In this document: positions 60,702 to 64,000 of the stretch, piece after piece
Position numbering within the stretch: the first letter of the stretch is position 1
Layout of the letters: each line of letters begins with the position of its first letter
Assembly (NCBI RefSeq): GCF_900105135.1
Contig: NZ_LT629741.1
Coordinates: forward strand, 806,001 to 870,000
DNA from: Gramella sp. MAR_2010_147
GTDB lineage: Bacteria > Bacteroidota > Bacteroidia > Flavobacteriales > Flavobacteriaceae
Direction of reading: 5' to 3'
DNA length: 64,000 nt
The notes under the pieces: model-generated
Databases searched by the model: none
What the model was told of the DNA's origin: nothing
What the model saw: the letters and a program-made list of their open reading frames with translations, nothing else
Position numbers and translations under genes: made by a program

Positions 60702-63254
60702 ATGGATGATAATTTTTCACCAAGAGTTAAAGATGTTATTGCTTACAGTAAAGAGGAAGCACTAAGACTTGGCCATGATTTTATTGGCACAGAACATCTT
60801 ATGCTTGGTTTACTGAGAGATGGTGATGGTAAAGCTATAGAAATACTAACAGCACTTGAGATAGATCTTAGTCACTTAAGACGTAAAGTAGAAATTCTAA
60901 GCCCCGCAAACCCAAATACAGTTACTATTAGTAACGAGAAAAAAAACTTACACCTAACAAGACAGGCTGAACGAGCATTGAAAACAACATTCCTGGAAGC
61001 TAAACTTTTCCAGAGTTCTTCGATTAACACCGCTCACCTGTTGTTGTGTATTTTAAGAAACGAAAACGACCCTACCACTAAACTCCTGAATAAATTGAAG
61101 ATAGATTACGATGGTGTAAAAGACCAATTTAAGTATATGATCGCCAGCGATGAAGGCGATTTCACTGACAGCCAGTCTGCAGAATCTTTCTCAGACGATG
61201 ATGGAGACGAGACTGCAAGAGAAAATCCTTTTAGTGGTGGTGGCTCTACAGGAAAACCTTCTAAAAAATCCAAAACCCCAGTTTTAGATAATTTTGGTAG
61301 AGATCTCACCGCTTTAGCCGAGCAGGACAAACTGGATCCTGTAGTTGGAAGAGAAAAAGAAATTGAGAGAGTCTCCCAGATACTAAGCAGAAGAAAAAAG
61401 AACAATCCGCTTTTAATTGGAGAGCCGGGTGTTGGTAAATCTGCTATTGCAGAGGGATTAGCCTTACGTATTGTAAAGCGTAAAGTATCGAGGATTCTTT
61501 TTGATAAAAGAGTAGTTACCCTGGATTTAGCCAGTCTTGTTGCAGGTACTAAATACAGAGGGCAGTTTGAAGAACGCATGAAAGCGGTAATGAACGAGCT
61601 TGAAAAGAACGATGATATCATTCTTTTTATAGATGAGATCCATACTATTGTAGGTGCTGGTGGCGCTACAGGTAGCCTTGATGCCAGTAATATGTTCAAA
61701 CCAGCATTAGCCAGAGGTGAAATTCAATGTATTGGAGCTACCACTCTTGATGAGTATAGACAGTATATCGAAAAGGACGGAGCACTTGAAAGAAGGTTTC
61801 AAAAGGTGATAGTTGAACCAACAACAGTTGAGGAGACCATTGAAATTCTCGATAATATTAAGAATAAGTACGAAGAACATCATAACGTGGTTTATACCGA
61901 TGATGCCATTCAGGCTTGCGTTAAACTTACTAATAGATATATGACCGATAGATTCCTTCCAGATAAGGCCATCGATGCCTTAGATGAAGCAGGATCCAGA
62001 GTTCATATTATCAATATTGACGTTCCTAAACAAATTCTGGAATTAGAGAGAAAACTGGAAGAAGTCAGGGAAAGTAAAAATTCTGTCGTAAAAAAACAGA
62101 AATATGAAGAAGCCGCTAAATTAAGAGATGATGAAAAAAATCTTGAAAAGGAACTAAGTGTTGCTCAGGAAAAATGGGAAGAAGAAACTAAGAAACATAA
62201 AGAAACTGTTTCTGAAGATAGTGTTGCAGATGTGGTTTCTATGATGACAGGTATTCCTGTGAATAGAATAGCCCAAACAGAAAGTAATAAACTGGTTGAA
62301 CTTCCTAAAAAAATTAAGGGTAAGGTAATTGGCCAGGACGAGGCAGTTGGTAAAGTTGTAAAAGCAATTCAGAGAAACAGGGCAGGTCTTAAAGATCCAA
62401 ATAAACCAATTGGCTCATTTATTTTCCTTGGGCAAACTGGTGTGGGTAAAACTCAGTTAGCTAAAGTACTGGCACGTGAATTATTTGACAATGAAGACAC
62501 TCTTATTCGTATAGATATGAGTGAATACATGGAGAAATTCGCAGTTTCAAGATTAATTGGGGCTCCTCCTGGGTATGTTGGTTATGAAGAGGGTGGTCAA
62601 CTTACTGAAAAAGTTAGAAGAAAGCCGTACGCTGTAGTACTTTTAGATGAAGTAGAAAAAGCACATCCCGATGTTTTCAATATGTTGCTTCAGGTACTTG
62701 ATGATGGATATTTAACTGATAGTCTTGGAAGAAAAATAGATTTTAGAAATACGATCATTATTATGACTTCCAATATTGGAGCTAGAAAACTAAAAGATTT
62801 TGGTCAGGGAGTTGGTTTTGGAACTACCGCCCAGAAATCACAGGTTGATGATAATGCCAGAAGTGTAATTGAAAATGCATTGAAAAAAGCATTCGCTCCT
62901 GAATTTTTAAATAGAATAGATGATGTGGTTATCTTCAATAGTCTGGAAAGAGAAGATATTCATAAGATCATTGATATCGAGCTAGGAAAACTTTTTAATA
63001 GAATTCATGGTCTTGGATATGAGCTAAATTTAACTGATAAAGCCAAAGACTTTATTGCAGATAAAGGGTTTGACAAGCAATATGGAGCACGACCTCTAAA
63101 TCGGGCCATTCAGAAATATATTGAAGATGCATTAGCTGAAGAAATTATCACCTCTAACCTAAAAGAGGGAGATAAGATTCAGATGGATCTCGATGAAGAA
63201 AAGAATGAGTTAATTATTGATATTCAAAAATCTATAAAAGAAACAGAATCATAG
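60702..63254 (+). CDS. clpC: ATP-dependent Clp protease ATP-binding subunit ClpC
   Basis: This Hsp100 unfoldase feeds substrates to ClpP. It has 850 residues. Two N-domain repeats span 1-150 (FSPRVKDVIAYSKEEALRLG, HDFIGTEHLMLGLLRDG). AAA1 has GEPGVGKSA near 240, and AAA2 has GQTGVGKTQ near 577. The middle region contains YEEAAKLRDDEKNLEKEL, a UVR-like motif near 465, typical of ClpC rather than ClpB. A loop of about 40 low-complexity residues near 150-190 links the N-domain to AAA1. A terminator follows at 63322, 67 bases past the stop. Confidence 0.95.
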   Translation: MDDNFSPRVKDVIAYSKEEALRLGHDFIGTEHLMLGLLRDGDGKAIEILTALEIDLSHLRRKVEILSPANPNTVTISNEKKNLHLTRQAERALKTTFLEAKLFQSSSINTAHLLLCILRNENDPTTKLLNKLKIDYDGVKDQFKYMIASDEGDFTDSQSAESFSDDDGDETARENPFSGGGSTGKPSKKSKTPVLDNFGRDLTALAEQDKLDPVVGREKEIERVSQILSRRKKNNPLLIGEPGVGKSAIAEGLALRIVKRKVSRILFDKRVVTLDLASLVAGTKYRGQFEERMKAVMNELEKNDDIILFIDEIHTIVGAGGATGSLDASNMFKPALARGEIQCIGATTLDEYRQYIEKDGALERRFQKVIVEPTTVEETIEILDNIKNKYEEHHNVVYTDDAIQACVKLTNRYMTDRFLPDKAIDALDEAGSRVHIINIDVPKQILELERKLEEVRESKNSVVKKQKYEEAAKLRDDEKNLEKELSVAQEKWEEETKKHKETVSEDSVADVVSMMTGIPVNRIAQTESNKLVELPKKIKGKVIGQDEAVGKVVKAIQRNRAGLKDPNKPIGSFIFLGQTGVGKTQLAKVLARELFDNEDTLIRIDMSEYMEKFAVSRLIGAPPGYVGYEEGGQLTEKVRRKPYAVVLLDEVEKAHPDVFNMLLQVLDDGYLTDSLGRKIDFRNTIIIMTSNIGARKLKDFGQGVGFGTTAQKSQVDDNARSVIENALKKAFAPEFLNRIDDVVIFNSLEREDIHKIIDIELGKLFNRIHGLGYELNLTDKAKDFIADKGFDKQYGARPLNRAIQKYIEDALAEEIITSNLKEGDKIQMDLDEEKNELIIDIQKSIKETES

Positions 63255-63321
63255 CCTACATAAATGATCATATTGCAATGACTAAGACAATTTGATTTTC
63301 AATAAATTATATAATAACCTG

Positions 63322-63353
63322 AAAAAGTCGCTTTTAAAGAAGCGGCTTTTTTA
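63322..63353 (+). terminator. Terminator after clpC
   Basis: AAAAAGTCGCTT pairs with AAGCGGCTTTTT (12 bp with one wobble) around a 6-base loop and runs into T residues. Confidence 0.85.
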
Positions 63354-63415
63354 TTGAAATCCTTTCAACAGTAATCCAAATATTATAAATTAGCGCGAAA
63401 CAGCCCCTACGCCCA

Positions 63416-63790
63416 ATGTTATTAAAAGAAATTGAATTAGACTTCGGAAAAGTATTTATCCATGAGAATATTTTGGTAGCTAAACTCGATGAAGGTATAC
63501 TTTTCGACTTAGAATCTAACAAAAAACTTCTTGAAATTGGCTCTGAAGTTTTCAAGGATGCAGATTATGGATATATTTCACACCGCGTAAATTCATATGC
63601 AGTAGATCCTATGGTTTACATGGAATCTGCAAATGTGAACAACCTAAAGGCCATCGCTGTAGTTAGCGAAAGTGAGATGACCCGCAGAAATGCTGATGCG
63701 GTTGAAAAGAAATTTTACAAAGACAACAATTGTTTTGGTGTATTTCAAAGCCTGGAAGAAGCTACAGAATGGATTAAAACAAGAATTTAA
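63416..63790 (+). CDS. STAS/SpoIIAA-like protein of unknown function
   Basis: This 124-residue soluble protein alternates strands and helices: KEIELDFGKVFIHENILVAK, LDEGILFDLESNKKLLEIGS, NNLKAIAVVSESEMTR and GVFQSLEEATEWIKTR. The ending resembles the closing strand and helix of SpoIIAA-like (STAS) domains. No phosphorylation serine of the anti-anti-sigma type is evident, and no kinase is next to it. It overlaps the convergent hutH end by 4 bases. Confidence 0.6.
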   Translation: MLLKEIELDFGKVFIHENILVAKLDEGILFDLESNKKLLEIGSEVFKDADYGYISHRVNSYAVDPMVYMESANVNNLKAIAVVSESEMTRRNADAVEKKFYKDNNCFGVFQSLEEATEWIKTRI

Positions 63791-64000
63791 TCCAGAAAAT
63801 CTTTTGCTTCAAATAGATCAACAAATCTTTTCGCCTTGGCTATATAAGGTGCCATTGTTCTGTCCTCTGTAAGCACCGGAACTTCCTCTCTAAAATCCTG
63901 TATTACTTCGTTTAATTTTTCAGAAGTTTTAACCGGTTCTCTAAAGTGAATCGCCTGGGAGGCGTTGAACAATTCAATCGCCAATACAGAATTAAGATTT
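63787..64000 (-). CDS. hutH: Histidine ammonia-lyase, C-terminal part (5' end outside window)
   Basis: The minus-strand frame is open to the end of the window, and only the last 70 or so residues are visible. They read NLNSVLAIELFNASQAIHFR then EPVKTSEKLNEVIQDFREEV, PVLTEDRTMAPYIAKAKRFV, which matches the C-terminal helices of histidine ammonia-lyase (deaminates histidine to urocanate). The catalytic MIO motif lies outside. The assignment rests on a short piece. Confidence 0.75.
   Translation of the reverse strand, partial: NLNSVLAIELFNASQAIHFREPVKTSEKLNEVIQDFREEVPVLTEDRTMAPYIAKAKRFVDLFEAKDFLD

Noticed and set aside
61106..61699. A 197-codon frame on the minus strand inside clpC
   Set aside because: It lies opposite the conserved AAA1 domain of clpC and has a Ser/Leu-rich antisense composition with no recognisable domain.

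Overview
The window is chromosomal DNA of an AT-rich member of the Bacteroidota, most likely a marine Flavobacteriaceae of the Gramella/Christiangramia type (genus is inference). The evidence is a type IX secretion C-terminal domain, secreted proteins whose signal peptides end in A/S-Q, start regions without Shine-Dalgarno sequences, occasional TAnnTTTG promoter elements, and housekeeping genes of flavobacterial character (gyrA, clpC, Gre factors, PBP1A). No tRNA, rRNA, CRISPR array, insertion sequence or prophage was seen.

Layout. (1) 1-1.3 kb: the end of an OmpA-family gene and a DoxX gene. (2) 1.4-9.8 kb: a surface-structure locus with four small secreted DUF4402 proteins, a PapD-like chaperone, an 893-residue secreted protein with a T9SS C-terminus, and an 861-residue usher-like outer-membrane protein. 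It looks like a Bacteroidota chaperone-usher fimbria, with an attenuating terminator after the probable major subunit. (3) 9.8-20.4 kb: GreB-like factor, SLC13 permease, glycosyltransferase, aspartate kinase divergent from an ACT-like protein across a palindrome, a glutamate-receptor-like K+ channel, a 3D-domain lipoprotein, a Gfo/Idh/MocA oxidoreductase, an FKBP and an OsmC protein. (4) 20.4-26.1 kb: an overlapping three-gene amidoligase cassette (RimK-like ATP-grasp, GCS2 ligase, N-formylglutamate amidohydrolase-like), a divergent membrane dipeptidase and an SdiA-regulated-type protein. (5) 26.3-26.9 kb: four tandem micro-ORFs of 33-44 codons in two related pairs, closed by a terminator; I do not recognise them. 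(6) 27-42.9 kb: PBP1A, a helicase, a Crp-like regulator, cysE-cysM, a FUSC transporter, short-chain dehydrogenases, a DedA-like protein, a Pmp3 protein and galE. Two intergenic elements here (32.4 and 38.5 kb) share one fold: a 17-18 bp outer stem enclosing smaller hairpins, each between convergent genes. (7) 43-56.6 kb: two MscS-type channels, a thioesterase, Nudix, DUF72 and aldehyde dehydrogenase genes, DUF3307-SatD with three phased 18-bp repeats upstream, a PgpH-like HD phosphohydrolase, a thiolase, and an NlpC/P60 protein whose catalytic Cys is replaced by Ser. (8) 56.7-64 kb: gyrA with a TPR protein, clpC, a small STAS-like protein and the 3' end of hutH.

The strongest candidates for undescribed biology are the micro-ORF array, the DUF4402 chaperone-usher locus with its T9SS-tagged component, the two multi-stem elements, the phased repeats at satD and the amidoligase cassette. 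Functions are assigned from recognisable motifs only; no database search was run.
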